From positions 4,464,001 through 4,528,000 of the forward strand of contig NZ_CP108464.1 of assembly GCF_036226405.1 (NCBI RefSeq): a stretch of 64,000 bases of DNA, given 5' to 3'. This DNA comes from Streptomyces sp. NBC_01260. GTDB taxonomy: Bacteria > Actinomycetota > Actinomycetes > Streptomycetales > Streptomycetaceae. The notes below the pieces were generated by a model that was given only the letters and a program-made list of their open reading frames with translations, was not told the origin of the DNA and made no database searches. Shown here piece after piece: positions 1-8,327 of this stretch. Both the position numbers and the translations under genes were made by a program. How positions within the stretch are numbered: the stretch's first letter is position 1; every line of letters starts with the position of its first letter.

Positions 1-676
1 AGGCCTTCAGGTCGAGCCCGGTGCCCTGTGCCGCGGCGGCCGGTACGGGGCGCAGGGCAGCGGCGCCCTTGGCCGCGCCCGCACCCGCACCCGCAGCGGC
101 CGGGGTGTCGGGCTGCTGGAGTGTTACCCACGCGTCGTACACGTCGTAGGGCACGAGGTTGACGAGTGACGCGGCGCTGATCATGCCGACCTGGCCGTCG
201 GGGAGCCCGCCCGTCGCGTCGACCCCCGCGGTGGCCGGGTTCTCCGAGGCCTGGAGGTCGCCGGTCACGGTGACGTCGCCGGTCGGCGCGGCCGGCACCG
301 AGGTGTGTCCGGCCTTCCCGGGCAGCCAGCCCCGCACCACGGGCAGCGCCTTGCCGCTGTCGGTGCGCAGCATGTCCACGACGTAGAAGCCGTTCCGGTC
401 GTCCAGCTTCCGGCCGGGCACCAGGAACTGGTCGGCGTACCGACCGGTCGCGGTGGCGGGACGGCCGGAGGTCACCGTGTCGACGGGCAGCAGCTCGTCG
501 AGCGGCTTGGCGGTCCTCGTGCCCGGAGCGGGCTGCTTGTCGGCGGCCTCGTGCGTCTGCACGCGGTCCTCGAAGCGGCCGAGCTGCCAGGTGCCCATGA
601 ACACGCAGAACGGGATGGCCAGCACGACGAAGAGGTTGATCCCCCACCATCGCGGGGTCAGCAGGAACCGGTACAC
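1..676 (-). CDS. SURF1 family protein (partial, runs off left edge)
   Basis: Reading leftwards from a GTG at 676, the frame stays open to the window edge, giving about 225 residues. An N-terminal membrane helix (about residues 10-30) ends in a GTWQLGRFEDR segment, the SURF1 signature at the end of the first helix. The soluble part contains VRGWLPG, typical of the family, followed by an Ala/Gly-rich stretch. SURF1 proteins help assemble haem-copper cytochrome oxidase in the membrane. The C-terminal half and second helix lie outside the window. The gene is followed upstream by the divergently unrelated S9 peptidase gene, 72 bp away and on the same strand. The family call rests on motifs only. 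Confidence 0.8.
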   Translation of the reverse strand, partial: MYRFLLTPRWWGINLFVVLAIPFCVFMGTWQLGRFEDRVQTHEAADKQPAPGTRTAKPLDELLPVDTVTSGRPATATGRYADQFLVPGRKLDDRNGFYVVDMLRTDSGKALPVVRGWLPGKAGHTSVPAAPTGDVTVTGDLQASENPATAGVDATGGLPDGQVGMISAASLVNLVPYDVYDAWVTLQQPDTPAAAGAGAGAAKGAAALRPVPAAAAQGTGLDLKA

Positions 677-748
677 CCCTCCACGGTACGGTCCCCCGCT
701 CCGGCCGTCCGGAGCGGGGCACTCGTGGAGCAGCCCTTTATACGGCTC

Positions 749-2611
749 CTACGCGGTTTGATCCGTGCCGGTACGGCCCGGCGTACCCAGGTGGCGGGCG
801 GCGAAGTCGAGCTCCAGGCGCACCTGCTTGATCCGCTCCTCCACGACGAGCGAGCCATGACCCGCGTCGTAGCGGTAGACCTCGTGCGCGGCGGCGCGGT
901 CCTTCAGCCGGTCCACGTAGTTCTCCACCTGGCGGATCGGGCAGCGCGGGTCGTTGACGCCCGCCGAGATGTAGACCGGGGCCCGCACGGCATCGACGTA
1001 CGTCAGGGGCGACGAGGCCTCGAAGCGCTCGGGCACCTCCTCCGGCGTCCCGCCCAGCAGGGTGCGGTCCATCGCCTTCAGGCCCTCCATCTCGTCGTGA
1101 TACGCCGTGACGTAGTCCGCGACGGGGACCGCGGCCAGGCCCACGGCCCAGTCGCCGGGCTGCGTGCCGAGGCCGAGCAGGGTCAGGTAGCCGCCCCACG
1201 AACCGCCGGCCAGGACCAGCTTCGACGGGTCCGCGAGGCCGGACTTGACCGCCCACTCCCGCACCGCCGCGATGTCCTCCAGCTCGATCAGGCCGATCCG
1301 GTGCTTGAGCGCGTCCGTCCAGGCCCGCCCGTAGCCGGTCGAGCCGCGGTAGTTGACCCGGACGACCGCATAGCCGTGGTCCACCCAGGCGGCGGGCCCG
1401 CCCGCGAAGGCGTCGCTGTCGTGCCAGGTCGGGCCGCCGTGGATCTCGAAGACGGTCGGGAACGGCCCCTCGGCCGGGGCCGCGGGACGCTGGACGAGCG
1501 CGTGGACCCGGCCCCCGGGCCCCTCCACCCACACGTCCTCGACCGGCACGGACCGCGGAGCCTTCGCACCCGGCGGATCGAGCACCACCGCACCGGTCGT
1601 GGACCGGACGACGGGCGGCTCGGCGGCCGACGACCAGAGGTACTCCACCGTGCCGTCCGGGCGGGCGGTGGCCCCGGACACCGAACCGGTGGGCGTCTCC
1701 ACCCGCACCAGGGTGCCGTCGCCCGCCGCCGGCCCGTACCGCCACAGCTCGCTGCGGGCCTCGAAGCCGTGCTCGATCAGCAGCGCGGAGCCGTCCGGGT
1801 ACCACTCGGCGCCCACGTCGCCGGGCAGCTCGACGGCGAGGTCCGTCTGGGTGCCCGCCACCGGGTCCCAGATCATCGGCTCCCAGCGGCCGCGCCGCTG
1901 GTGCCCGACCAGCAGCCGGGTGTCGCCCGCCACCGGGGCGAAGCCGAGAACGGCCAGGCCCAGCTCCTTCGTGCCCCCTTCGGTGTCGTCCAGCTCGGCG
2001 ACCGTGGTGCCGTCCGGCCGCACCACGCGCAGCGCGGAGTGCATCGCGTCACCGTGCTCGGTGTGCTCCAGCGCGATCAGCGTCCCGTCGTGCGACAGGT
2101 CGCCGACCCCGGCCGACTCGCGGTGGCGGTAGATCTCGACGGGCACCGCCCCGGGCCGTACGACGTGGACCGTCGTCCCGTCCTCGTCCGTCGAACGGCC
2201 TACCACCGCGGTGCCGTCCCGGCCGATCGCGAGCCCGGCCGGGTACGAGGGCTCCAGTCCGGGCGCCGCCGGCTCGTCCTTCGCGGCCTCGGCGCCGCCC
2301 TCGCCGTCGCGGAACGGCCGGCGCATCCACACCCCGAACTCGTCGCCGTCGGTGTCGTTGAACCACCAGATGGCCTCGCCGTCCGGTGTCAGTGCGCCGT
2401 CCGTCGTCCCGTTGGGCCGGTCGGTCACCTGGCGCTGCTCACCGGTCGCCCGGTCCCAGGCGTACAGCTCGTACGTTCCCGTCGCGTTGGACACGAACAG
2501 GGCGCGGTCCGGCGCGTCCTCCGCCCAGTCGGGCAGGGACACCCGGGGAGCCCGGAAACGCTGCTCCCACTCCGGAACGGAATCGGTCGTCGAACCAGTG
2601 GTCTCAGTCAT
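749..2611 (-). CDS. S9 family prolyl oligopeptidase-type serine peptidase
   Basis: A 620-residue protein with a WD40-like beta-propeller region (about residues 30-350) followed by an alpha/beta-hydrolase domain. The catalytic serine sits in GGSWGGY, the acid in VNDPRCP and the histidine in DAGHGS, in the order expected for S9 peptidases. HGGPTW near the start of the hydrolase domain would form the oxyanion hole. No signal peptide is seen, so a cytoplasmic role in peptide turnover is likely. The ATG at 2611 was chosen because GGGGAG lies just before it; an in-frame ATG at 2620 and a longer upstream frame lack such a site. It is divergent from the methyltransferase gene that starts 71 bp away. 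Confidence 0.9.
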   Translation of the reverse strand: MTETTGSTTDSVPEWEQRFRAPRVSLPDWAEDAPDRALFVSNATGTYELYAWDRATGEQRQVTDRPNGTTDGALTPDGEAIWWFNDTDGDEFGVWMRRPFRDGEGGAEAAKDEPAAPGLEPSYPAGLAIGRDGTAVVGRSTDEDGTTVHVVRPGAVPVEIYRHRESAGVGDLSHDGTLIALEHTEHGDAMHSALRVVRPDGTTVAELDDTEGGTKELGLAVLGFAPVAGDTRLLVGHQRRGRWEPMIWDPVAGTQTDLAVELPGDVGAEWYPDGSALLIEHGFEARSELWRYGPAAGDGTLVRVETPTGSVSGATARPDGTVEYLWSSAAEPPVVRSTTGAVVLDPPGAKAPRSVPVEDVWVEGPGGRVHALVQRPAAPAEGPFPTVFEIHGGPTWHDSDAFAGGPAAWVDHGYAVVRVNYRGSTGYGRAWTDALKHRIGLIELEDIAAVREWAVKSGLADPSKLVLAGGSWGGYLTLLGLGTQPGDWAVGLAAVPVADYVTAYHDEMEGLKAMDRTLLGGTPEEVPERFEASSPLTYVDAVRAPVYISAGVNDPRCPIRQVENYVDRLKDRAAAHEVYRYDAGHGSLVVEERIKQVRLELDFAARHLGTPGRTGTDQTA

Positions 2612-2682
2612 GCTCCCCATTCTGCGCCGGGCCGCGGACAATCCGTTCGCCCCGTCGGCAGCCTGTGGATAACCTCGCGGAC

Positions 2683-3522
2683 ATGCATGCACCGATACCC
2701 GCCGACTGGCGCGAGGCCAACCGCGCGATGTGGGATGAACGTGTGCCCATCCATACCGGCAGTGACTTCTACGACCTCGACTCCTTCCGCGCGGGCAAGG
2801 ACTCCCTGCGCGCCTTCGAGCTGGCGGAGGTCGGGGACGTGACGGGCCGGACGCTGCTGCACCTCCAGTGCCACATCGGACTCGACACCCTCTCCTGGGC
2901 CCGGCACGGCGCCGCCCAGGTCGTCGGTCTCGACTTCTCCGAACCGGCCGTCGAGACCGCCCGCTCGCTCGCCCGGGACCTCGGCCTGCCCCCGGACCGG
3001 GCGGCGTTCGTCGCCGCCGACGTCCACGACGCGGCGGAGGCCGTCCCGGACTCCTCGTACGACATCGTCTACACCGGCGTCGGCGCGCTGAACTGGCTGC
3101 CCGACATAGACCGCTGGGCCGAGACGGCGGCCTCGCTCGTCGCGCCCGGGGGTTTCCTCTACCTGGCGGAGTTCCATCCGCTCACCGACTGCCTCGACGA
3201 CGCGACCGGCACCCGGATCGTGCACGACTACTTCAGCCGCGACGCCTGGGTGGACGAGACGCCGGGCACGTACGCGGACTTCGACGCGCCGACCGTTCAC
3301 AACCGCAGCGTCGAATGGCAGCACCCGGTGGGCAGCGTGGTCTCGGCCCTGGCCGCGGCGGGGCTCCGGATCGAGTTCCTGCACGAGCACGACGCCTCGC
3401 TCTTCGCACGCTTTCCCGCGCTGGAGCGTCAGTCGGACGGCTGCTACCGCTTCCCGGCGGACCGGCCCCGCATCCCGCTGATGTACTCGATCAAGGCGAC
3501 CCGGCCCGAACGGCTTCCCTAG
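2683..3522 (+). CDS. class I SAM-dependent methyltransferase
   Basis: A 279-residue protein. LLHLQCHIGLDTLSWA (about residues 54-69) is a glycine-loop variant of motif I, followed by VVGLDFS (the acidic end of beta-2) and the AADVHD segment. A conserved WDE motif near the N-terminus and YTGVGALNWLPD after the SAM core resemble methyltransferase domain 25 proteins. The acceptor substrate cannot be told from the sequence. The start ATG follows a short divergent promoter region shared with the S9 peptidase gene; no strong ribosome binding site is visible. In-frame extension upstream overlaps the peptidase gene and is not believed. Confidence 0.85.
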   Translation: MHAPIPADWREANRAMWDERVPIHTGSDFYDLDSFRAGKDSLRAFELAEVGDVTGRTLLHLQCHIGLDTLSWARHGAAQVVGLDFSEPAVETARSLARDLGLPPDRAAFVAADVHDAAEAVPDSSYDIVYTGVGALNWLPDIDRWAETAASLVAPGGFLYLAEFHPLTDCLDDATGTRIVHDYFSRDAWVDETPGTYADFDAPTVHNRSVEWQHPVGSVVSALAAAGLRIEFLHEHDASLFARFPALERQSDGCYRFPADRPRIPLMYSIKATRPERLP

Positions 3523-3596
3523 CACCGGAGCCGGAGCCGGGCGGGCCATTGCCCATGGTCAGGGCGATTGTCAGTGCTGGGGTCCAGACTCGCATC

Positions 3597-3986
3597 ATGA
3601 CCACGACTGCTGATCCGCGTGCCACGGTCGAGAGCTACTGGACCGCGGCCGGCCTCCGCGACTGGGACACCTTCGCGGCGACGCTCGCCGACGAGGTGCT
3701 GTACGACCTGCCGCAGACCCGCGAGCGCATCCGCGGCAAGGAGCGGTACGTCAGCTTCAACCGGGAGTACCCGGGGGAGTGGCGGGTGCGGGTCGAGCGG
3801 ATAGTGGCCGACCGGGACGGAGGGCAGGTGGCGGTGCGGACGCTGTTCACGGTCGGCGCAAGGGAGATGCACGCCATCCACTTCTTCACGTTCGACGCGG
3901 AGGGGCGGATCAGCGAGATCACCGACTTCTGGCCCGAGCCGTACGAGCCCCCGGCGGGCCGGGAGCATCTCGTCGAGCGGTACTGA
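3597..3986 (+). CDS. SnoaL-like / NTF2-fold protein
   Basis: A 129-residue protein with the pattern of the SnoaL/NTF2 superfamily: an N-terminal helix (ATVESYWTAAGLRDWDTFAATLADEV), a YDLPQTRERIRGK loop, alternating beta strands, and a final HFFTFDAEGRISEITDFW. Members act as small-molecule isomerases or hydrolases, or as dimerisation modules, in a cone-shaped pocket. No substrate can be inferred here. The gene stands alone, 74 bp after the methyltransferase gene and convergent with the lipase gene. The ATG at 3597 gives the usual family length. Confidence 0.8.
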   Translation: MTTTADPRATVESYWTAAGLRDWDTFAATLADEVLYDLPQTRERIRGKERYVSFNREYPGEWRVRVERIVADRDGGQVAVRTLFTVGAREMHAIHFFTFDAEGRISEITDFWPEPYEPPAGREHLVERY

Positions 3987-4079
3987 GCGCGGCCGGGCGG
4001 GGAGAGGAACAGCAGAAGCGCGGCAGGGCCGGGGAGCCGGGGCTCCGCACCCGTTGCCGCGCCGCTGCTTCCCGTGGTC

Positions 4080-4886
4080 CTACGCGGCTGAGCTGAAGGC
4101 GGGCAGGTAGCCGCCCGACTGTCCCTCGGCCTTGGGGTGATACGAGTTCTCGATGGGGATCGAGACGCTGTGGAGCCACGGGTCGCCGGAGCACAGCTCG
4201 TGCCCGGTGAACTCGTCGGCAACGCCGGAGAAGGTGAATCCCGCGTTGGCGGCCTGCTTGGCGATGACGCCGTTCAGCACGTCGGACGCGTTGTTGATGG
4301 CCGTGCGCTCCGCCTCCGTGAGCCCGGCGATGCAGCTTCCGCCGATCTTGTAGAAGCGCGGGTAGCCGAGCACCACGACATGTGCCTGCGGGGCCTTCGA
4401 GTGGATGGACCCGTAGAGCGAACTCAGACCGGCCGGCAGCGAACCGTTCATCTGTGAGACGGCCGAGTTCACGGCGGCGAGGCAGGCGGCCTCACCGGAC
4501 AGCACGCAGTCCTGCATGACGTCGGCGAACCCGACGTCATTACCGCCCGCGGTCACGCTGACCAGCGAGGTGGACGAGCTCAGCGGGCCGAGCTGGCTGC
4601 TCGCCACCGAGCTTGTGGTGGCGCCCGAACAGGCGACGAAGTCGAACGAGGACGGCGAGTTCGCCGCCGCCCAGAGGTAGGCGTAGGCGTTGGTGCTGCG
4701 CCGGCAGTCACCGCTGTCGGAGAGGTAGCTCCCCGCGCCGACGCCGGACGAGTACGAGTCGCCCAGGGCGACGTACCCGCCGGTGGCGGCCGAGGAGGAT
4801 GCCGAGGCCGGCTGGGCCATACCCAGAGCGGCTGCGGCGGCGAGGAGCAGAGTGGATGCGGACGCCCAGAATCTCCGTACTGACAT
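4080..4886 (-). CDS. secreted SGNH/GDSL lipase-esterase
   Basis: A 268-residue preprotein. Residues 1-29 form a signal peptide with a long Ala/Leu core ending in PASA. The mature enzyme has the block I nucleophile in GDSYSSG, an SGAT block, GGND (block III) and the catalytic DPWLH...SYHPKAEGQ region near the C-terminus. Six cysteines fit three disulfides. It closely resembles the secreted GDSL lipase family first described from Streptomyces rimosus and S. coelicolor, extracellular esterases of broad acyl-chain range. The ATG at 4886 is preceded by GGAGGG about 9 bases upstream; earlier in-frame starts would put residues ahead of the signal peptide. Confidence 0.92.
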   Translation of the reverse strand: MSVRRFWASASTLLLAAAAALGMAQPASASSSAATGGYVALGDSYSSGVGAGSYLSDSGDCRRSTNAYAYLWAAANSPSSFDFVACSGATTSSVASSQLGPLSSSTSLVSVTAGGNDVGFADVMQDCVLSGEAACLAAVNSAVSQMNGSLPAGLSSLYGSIHSKAPQAHVVVLGYPRFYKIGGSCIAGLTEAERTAINNASDVLNGVIAKQAANAGFTFSGVADEFTGHELCSGDPWLHSVSIPIENSYHPKAEGQSGGYLPAFSSAA

Positions 4887-5343
4887 AGCTGTCGGCCCTC
4901 CGAAGTGTGGGGGGTGGGTGGGGGGTTGATTGAGCGTCAACTGTTGTAGCAGCTACGGGTACCAGTCGGTAATAGCCAGACTGGAACCTGCCGGAATTGC
5001 CCGAATGATCGTTCGGCGGCCGTAGCTCCGCGCGTAGATAATCCTTGAACTCCACCCGAAACAAGGGGTTTACGTCTATCCGACCGTCACTTCGCAGGCG
5101 CTCGCCCGGCGGCTGGATGCATGGTCGTCAGGGGCGGCGAGACATCGGGCGGACCCCCGGCGCGCGCCGCTGCGCCGGGCGGCCGCGCCTCGGCCCGATG
5201 CGGTCCTGATGGGGCATCCGCATGGTGGGCCTGACGGGCATCCGCCCGGTGGGTCTGATGAGCGTCCGCCCGGTGGGCCCGGTGTCCGAATGTGACAGAT
5301 AGCCGTCATTGCGGTCATGCGGTGCGGCGGTGACGATGGACGC
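4887..5343. other. divergent intergenic region, lipase / glxA-like
   Basis: This 457-base gap carries the promoters of the lipase gene (leftward) and the GlxA-type regulator (rightward). The first 170 bases beside the lipase gene are notably less GC-rich than the surroundings. A run of three imperfect 24-base repeats lies at 5212-5283 (separate entry). No believable coding region is seen on either strand. Confidence 0.6.
5212..5283. repeat. three imperfect 24-bp tandem repeats
   Basis: Units begin at 5212, 5236 and 5260. They share CATCCGC or CGTCCGC followed by GGTGGG and then CCTGAC, TCTGAT or CCCGGT. The array sits 60-130 bases before the start of the GlxA-type regulator gene. Confidence 0.75.
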
Positions 5344-6330
5344 ATGTCCTCCAGCACCTGCCGCGTCGTGATCGCGGTCTTCGCCGACGTCGACCTGCTC
5401 GACGTCACCGGTCCGGCCGAGGTGTTCGCCCTGGCCAACCGGGAGACCGGTGGCGATGCGGGGTACGAGGTCAGGCTGGCCGGTCCCGAGAGGGGTCCCG
5501 TCGTCACGTCGGCGGGGGTGCGTGTCGTGGCGGACCTGGCGTTCGCCGAGGTGGGAGCCGCGGTGGACACCCTGCTGGTGCCCGGTGCCGTCGACATGGG
5601 CCCGGAGGGGCCGGTGGCCCGGGTCGACGACGAGGTGGTGGCCTGGGTGCGGGCCACGGCTCCGCACGCGCGCCGTATCGCCTCGGTGTGCGTGGGCGCG
5701 CACGTACTGGCGGCGGCGGGCCTTCTGGACGGGCGGCGGGCGACCACTCACTGGTCGACCGCCGCGCAGCTGGCGGCCGACCATCCCGAGGTGAGGGTGG
5801 ACCCCGACCCGATCTTCGTGCGCTCCGGCAAGGTGTGGACGGGTGCGGGCATCAGCACCTGCATGGACCTGGCCCTGGCGCTGGTGGCGGAGGACCACAG
5901 CGAGGAACTGGCACTGGTGGTGGCCCGGCAGCTGGTGATGTACCTCAGACGGCAGGGCGGCCAGAGCCAGTTCAGCGTCCCGCTGAGCCGGCCGGCCGCG
6001 GCCCGCCGGGACATCGACGAGCTGCGGGTGTTCATCACCGGGCACCTGGACGCCGACCTCTCGGCATCCGCGCTGGCGGAACGCATGTGCCTGAGCGAGC
6101 GCCACTTCGCCCGGGTCTTCCAGCAGGAGACCGGCACCAGTGCGGCCGCGTACGTGGAAGCGGCCAGGGTCGAGGCGGCGCGCAGGCTGCTCGAAGCCAC
6201 CGATGAGCCGCTGGAACGAGTCGCGGCGGCGGCCGGTATGGGCTCGGTGGAGACGCTGCACCGGGCGTTCCGCAAGCAGATCAGCACCACCCCGGCCGCC
6301 TACCGCCGCCGCTTCCGCACAACGACCTGA
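5344..6330 (+). CDS. GlxA-type transcriptional regulator (DJ-1/PfpI + AraC)
   Basis: A 328-residue protein. Residues about 5-165 form a DJ-1/PfpI-like domain that keeps the conserved nucleophile elbow (ASVCVGAHVLAAAGLLDGRRATTHW), and residues about 215-325 form two AraC-type helix-turn-helix motifs ending in STTPAAYRRRF. Such proteins activate or repress a neighbouring operon in response to an unknown small molecule. The isochorismatase-family gene lies 93 bp downstream on the same strand and is the natural target. The ATG at 5344 was preferred over an earlier in-frame ATG because the conserved domain starts at once after it; neither has a strong ribosome binding site. Confidence 0.9.
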   Translation: MSSSTCRVVIAVFADVDLLDVTGPAEVFALANRETGGDAGYEVRLAGPERGPVVTSAGVRVVADLAFAEVGAAVDTLLVPGAVDMGPEGPVARVDDEVVAWVRATAPHARRIASVCVGAHVLAAAGLLDGRRATTHWSTAAQLAADHPEVRVDPDPIFVRSGKVWTGAGISTCMDLALALVAEDHSEELALVVARQLVMYLRRQGGQSQFSVPLSRPAAARRDIDELRVFITGHLDADLSASALAERMCLSERHFARVFQQETGTSAAAYVEAARVEAARRLLEATDEPLERVAAAAGMGSVETLHRAFRKQISTTPAAYRRRFRTTT

Positions 6331-6423
6331 CCCGTCCCGTCCCTTCTCCGCTCCGTTCAGCCGGCGCGCGATCCCGCCGACCGGCGGCTCCGTCACGCCC
6401 GAACCCGAAAGGAACCTTCAGCA

Positions 6424-7026
6424 ATGAGCGTCTCCACGTCCCTGCGCGATGTCATCGGTCTCGACAGCACGCTGCCCCGCCTCGGCGGTGCCACCCTCCT
6501 GATGATCGACTTCCAGAACACCTACCGCACCGGCGTCATGGCGCTGGAAGGTGCCGAACCCGCCCTGGCCGCAGGGGCGCGCCTGCTGGCCGCCGCCCGT
6601 GAGGCCGGTGCGACGGTCATCCACATCGTCAACGACGGCGGCGAGGGAAGTCCGTACGACATCCGCGCGGAGATCGGGGCCATCAGCCCCGAAGTGGCCC
6701 CGGTCGAGGGGGAGTCGGTCGTCGTCAAGCAGTTCCCCGACGCCTTCCACGGCACGGACCTGGAGAAGGTCCTGCGGGAGCGGGGCGCCGGTGCCGACCT
6801 GGTGCTGGCCGGGTTCATGACCCACATGTGCGTCACCTTCACGGCCCAGGGCGCCTTCAATCACGGCTACCGGCCCACGGTCGTGGCCGAGGCCACCGCC
6901 ACCCGCTCCCTGCCCGCCCCCGGCGGCGGCACACTGCCCGCCGCCACCCTCCGGTCCGCCGCCCTGACCACCGTCGCGGACCTCTTCGGCACGGTGGCCC
7001 CGACCGTCGCCCATCTCGCGGGCTGA
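6424..7026 (+). CDS. isochorismatase-family cysteine hydrolase
   Basis: A 200-residue protein with the family's catalytic triad: Asp in LLMIDFQNTY (about residue 28), Lys in VVVKQFPDAFHGTDLE (about 101), and Cys in GFMTHMCVTF (about 137). The family includes isochorismatases, nicotinamidases, ureidoglycolate-type amidohydrolases and carbamoylases. The sequence does not decide the substrate. AAGGAA about 10 bases before the ATG is a clear ribosome binding site. The partnership with a GlxA-type regulator directly upstream is common for this family and suggests regulated degradation of an amide or ester. Confidence 0.88.
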   Translation: MSVSTSLRDVIGLDSTLPRLGGATLLMIDFQNTYRTGVMALEGAEPALAAGARLLAAAREAGATVIHIVNDGGEGSPYDIRAEIGAISPEVAPVEGESVVVKQFPDAFHGTDLEKVLRERGAGADLVLAGFMTHMCVTFTAQGAFNHGYRPTVVAEATATRSLPAPGGGTLPAATLRSAALTTVADLFGTVAPTVAHLAG

Positions 7027-7077
7027 CGGGAAGCGCACCCGGCAGGCCCGCGCCCGAGCCGGTGCTCGCACACAGAA

Positions 7078-7093
7078 ATGTTCAAACAAACAT
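7078..7093. promoter_or_regulatory. candidate DeoR-family operator
   Basis: ATGTT-CAAACA-AACAT is an inverted repeat (5-bp arms, 6-bp spacer) centred about 28 bases before the start of the DeoR-type gene. Its position and AT content fit an autoregulatory operator. The assignment is inference from position and symmetry. Confidence 0.45.
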
Positions 7094-7113
7094 GACTGTG
7101 TTAGAAATGAGCC

Positions 7114-7899
7114 ATGGGTGTCGCTAATCGTCTGGACCTGACCCTGCGGTTGGTGCAGGGCTCCGACCGGGTTTCCGTGTCGGAGCTCTCCCATCGGCTG
7201 GGGGTCTCCGAAATGACCGTGCGCAGGGACCTCGACGCACTTGAGCGCCAGGGGCTGGTGCGCAGGGTGCACGGAGGCGCCGTCGCTACGCGGTCCCGTG
7301 AGGAAGGGGCGGGGTTCTCGGCGCGCGAGCCGTGGCAGGCCGCGACCAAGGACCGGCTCGGCGCGGCGGTGGCCGCGATGGTGGAGCCGGGTTCGAGGGT
7401 GCTGCTCGACGCGGGCACCACCACCGTCCATGTCGCGGAGCACCTCGCCGAACGGGCCCCGCTCACGGTGGCGGTCCTCAGTCTGCAGGCCGCGGTGAGC
7501 CTGGCGGACCGGCCCGGGATCGATCTGCTGGTCGTCGGCGGCCGGTCCCGTCCCGGCGAGCGGTCCCTCGTCGGCCCGCTGGCGCTGCGCACGCTGGAGG
7601 CGCTGGCCTTCGACTGCTTCGTCCTGTCCATCGGCGGTGTGCACGCCGAGTACGGGTGGTCGGAGTTCTCGCTGGACGACGCGGCGGTCAAGCAGGCCGC
7701 GCTGACGGGAGCGACCCGGACGATCGCGGTGGCGGACGCGACCAAGCTCGGGGTGCGCGCGTTCAGCCAGGTCGCCCCGCTGGGCGAGGTCGACGACTTC
7801 GTCACCGACGCCGCCGCCGAGGACTCCGCCACCCACCCGGGCGGCCCCCAGACCCTCACGGCCCTGCGCGATGCGGGCGTCCGCATCACCCTGGCCTGA
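7114..7899 (+). CDS. DeoR/GlpR-family transcriptional regulator
   Basis: A 261-residue protein with an N-terminal winged helix-turn-helix (VSELSHRLGVSEMTVRRDLD, then LVRRVHGGA) and a C-terminal DeoR sensor domain of the ISOCOT fold (LLDAGTTTVHVAEHL, VVGGRSRPGERSLVGPL, DATKLG). Such regulators bind phosphorylated sugars or nucleoside-derived effectors and usually repress their own operon. No ribosome binding site precedes the ATG, so translation may start on a short or leaderless mRNA. Its two downstream neighbours, 50 bp away, encode a deoxyribosyltransferase-like protein and a Nudix hydrolase, so nucleoside or nucleotide-sugar turnover is the likely subject of control. Confidence 0.9.
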   Translation: MGVANRLDLTLRLVQGSDRVSVSELSHRLGVSEMTVRRDLDALERQGLVRRVHGGAVATRSREEGAGFSAREPWQAATKDRLGAAVAAMVEPGSRVLLDAGTTTVHVAEHLAERAPLTVAVLSLQAAVSLADRPGIDLLVVGGRSRPGERSLVGPLALRTLEALAFDCFVLSIGGVHAEYGWSEFSLDDAAVKQAALTGATRTIAVADATKLGVRAFSQVAPLGEVDDFVTDAAAEDSATHPGGPQTLTALRDAGVRITLA

Positions 7900-7949
7900 A
7901 CCCGGCCCGACCCGCCCCGAACCCGGTCCCACTGCGAGGAGCACCTGCC

Positions 7950-8327
7950 ATGACCGCCGTCCCGCGCCCCCTGATGATCCTGGTCGCCGGCCCCTACCGG
8001 TCGGGGACCGGCGACGACCCGGCCAAGCTCGACGCCCATGTGCGCGCGATGAACCGGACCGCACTGGCACTCTTCCGTGCCGGTCACCTGCCGCTCACCG
8101 GTGAGGCCCTGGCCCTTCCCCTGGTGGAGGCCGCGGGGAGCACGGGGCCGGGCGACCCGGTCTTCCAGGAGATCTTCCACCCCGTCGCCGAACGCCTGCT
8201 GGCGCGCTGCGACGCCGTACTGCGCATCGGAGGCCCCTCGGGCGGCGCGGACCGGATGGTGGCGACGGCCCGGGAGCTGGGCCTGGACGTCTATACCGGC
8301 CTCGACGACATCCCGGCCGCCCGGTGA
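7950..8327 (+). CDS. nucleoside 2-deoxyribosyltransferase-like (DUF4406-type) protein
   Basis: A 125-residue protein beginning with an ILVAGPYRSGT strand-loop, as in nucleoside 2-deoxyribosyltransferases and DUF4406 proteins. A central helix (AHVRAMNRTALALFRAGHLPLTGEALALPL) and a CDAVLRIGGPSGGADRMVATARELG segment complete the Rossmann-like half. The usual catalytic Glu of true transferases cannot be assigned with confidence, so activity is unproven. GAGGAG lies 10 bases before the ATG. The stop codon overlaps the GTG of the Nudix gene by 4 bp, which implies translational coupling. Confidence 0.75.
   Translation: MTAVPRPLMILVAGPYRSGTGDDPAKLDAHVRAMNRTALALFRAGHLPLTGEALALPLVEAAGSTGPGDPVFQEIFHPVAERLLARCDAVLRIGGPSGGADRMVATARELGLDVYTGLDDIPAAR

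Noticed and set aside
305..2842. An 845-codon plus-strand open frame over the S9 peptidase gene
   Set aside because: It is antisense to a gene with clear motifs, is rich in Arg/Gly/His/Val as expected of a high-GC shadow frame, and has no recognisable domain.
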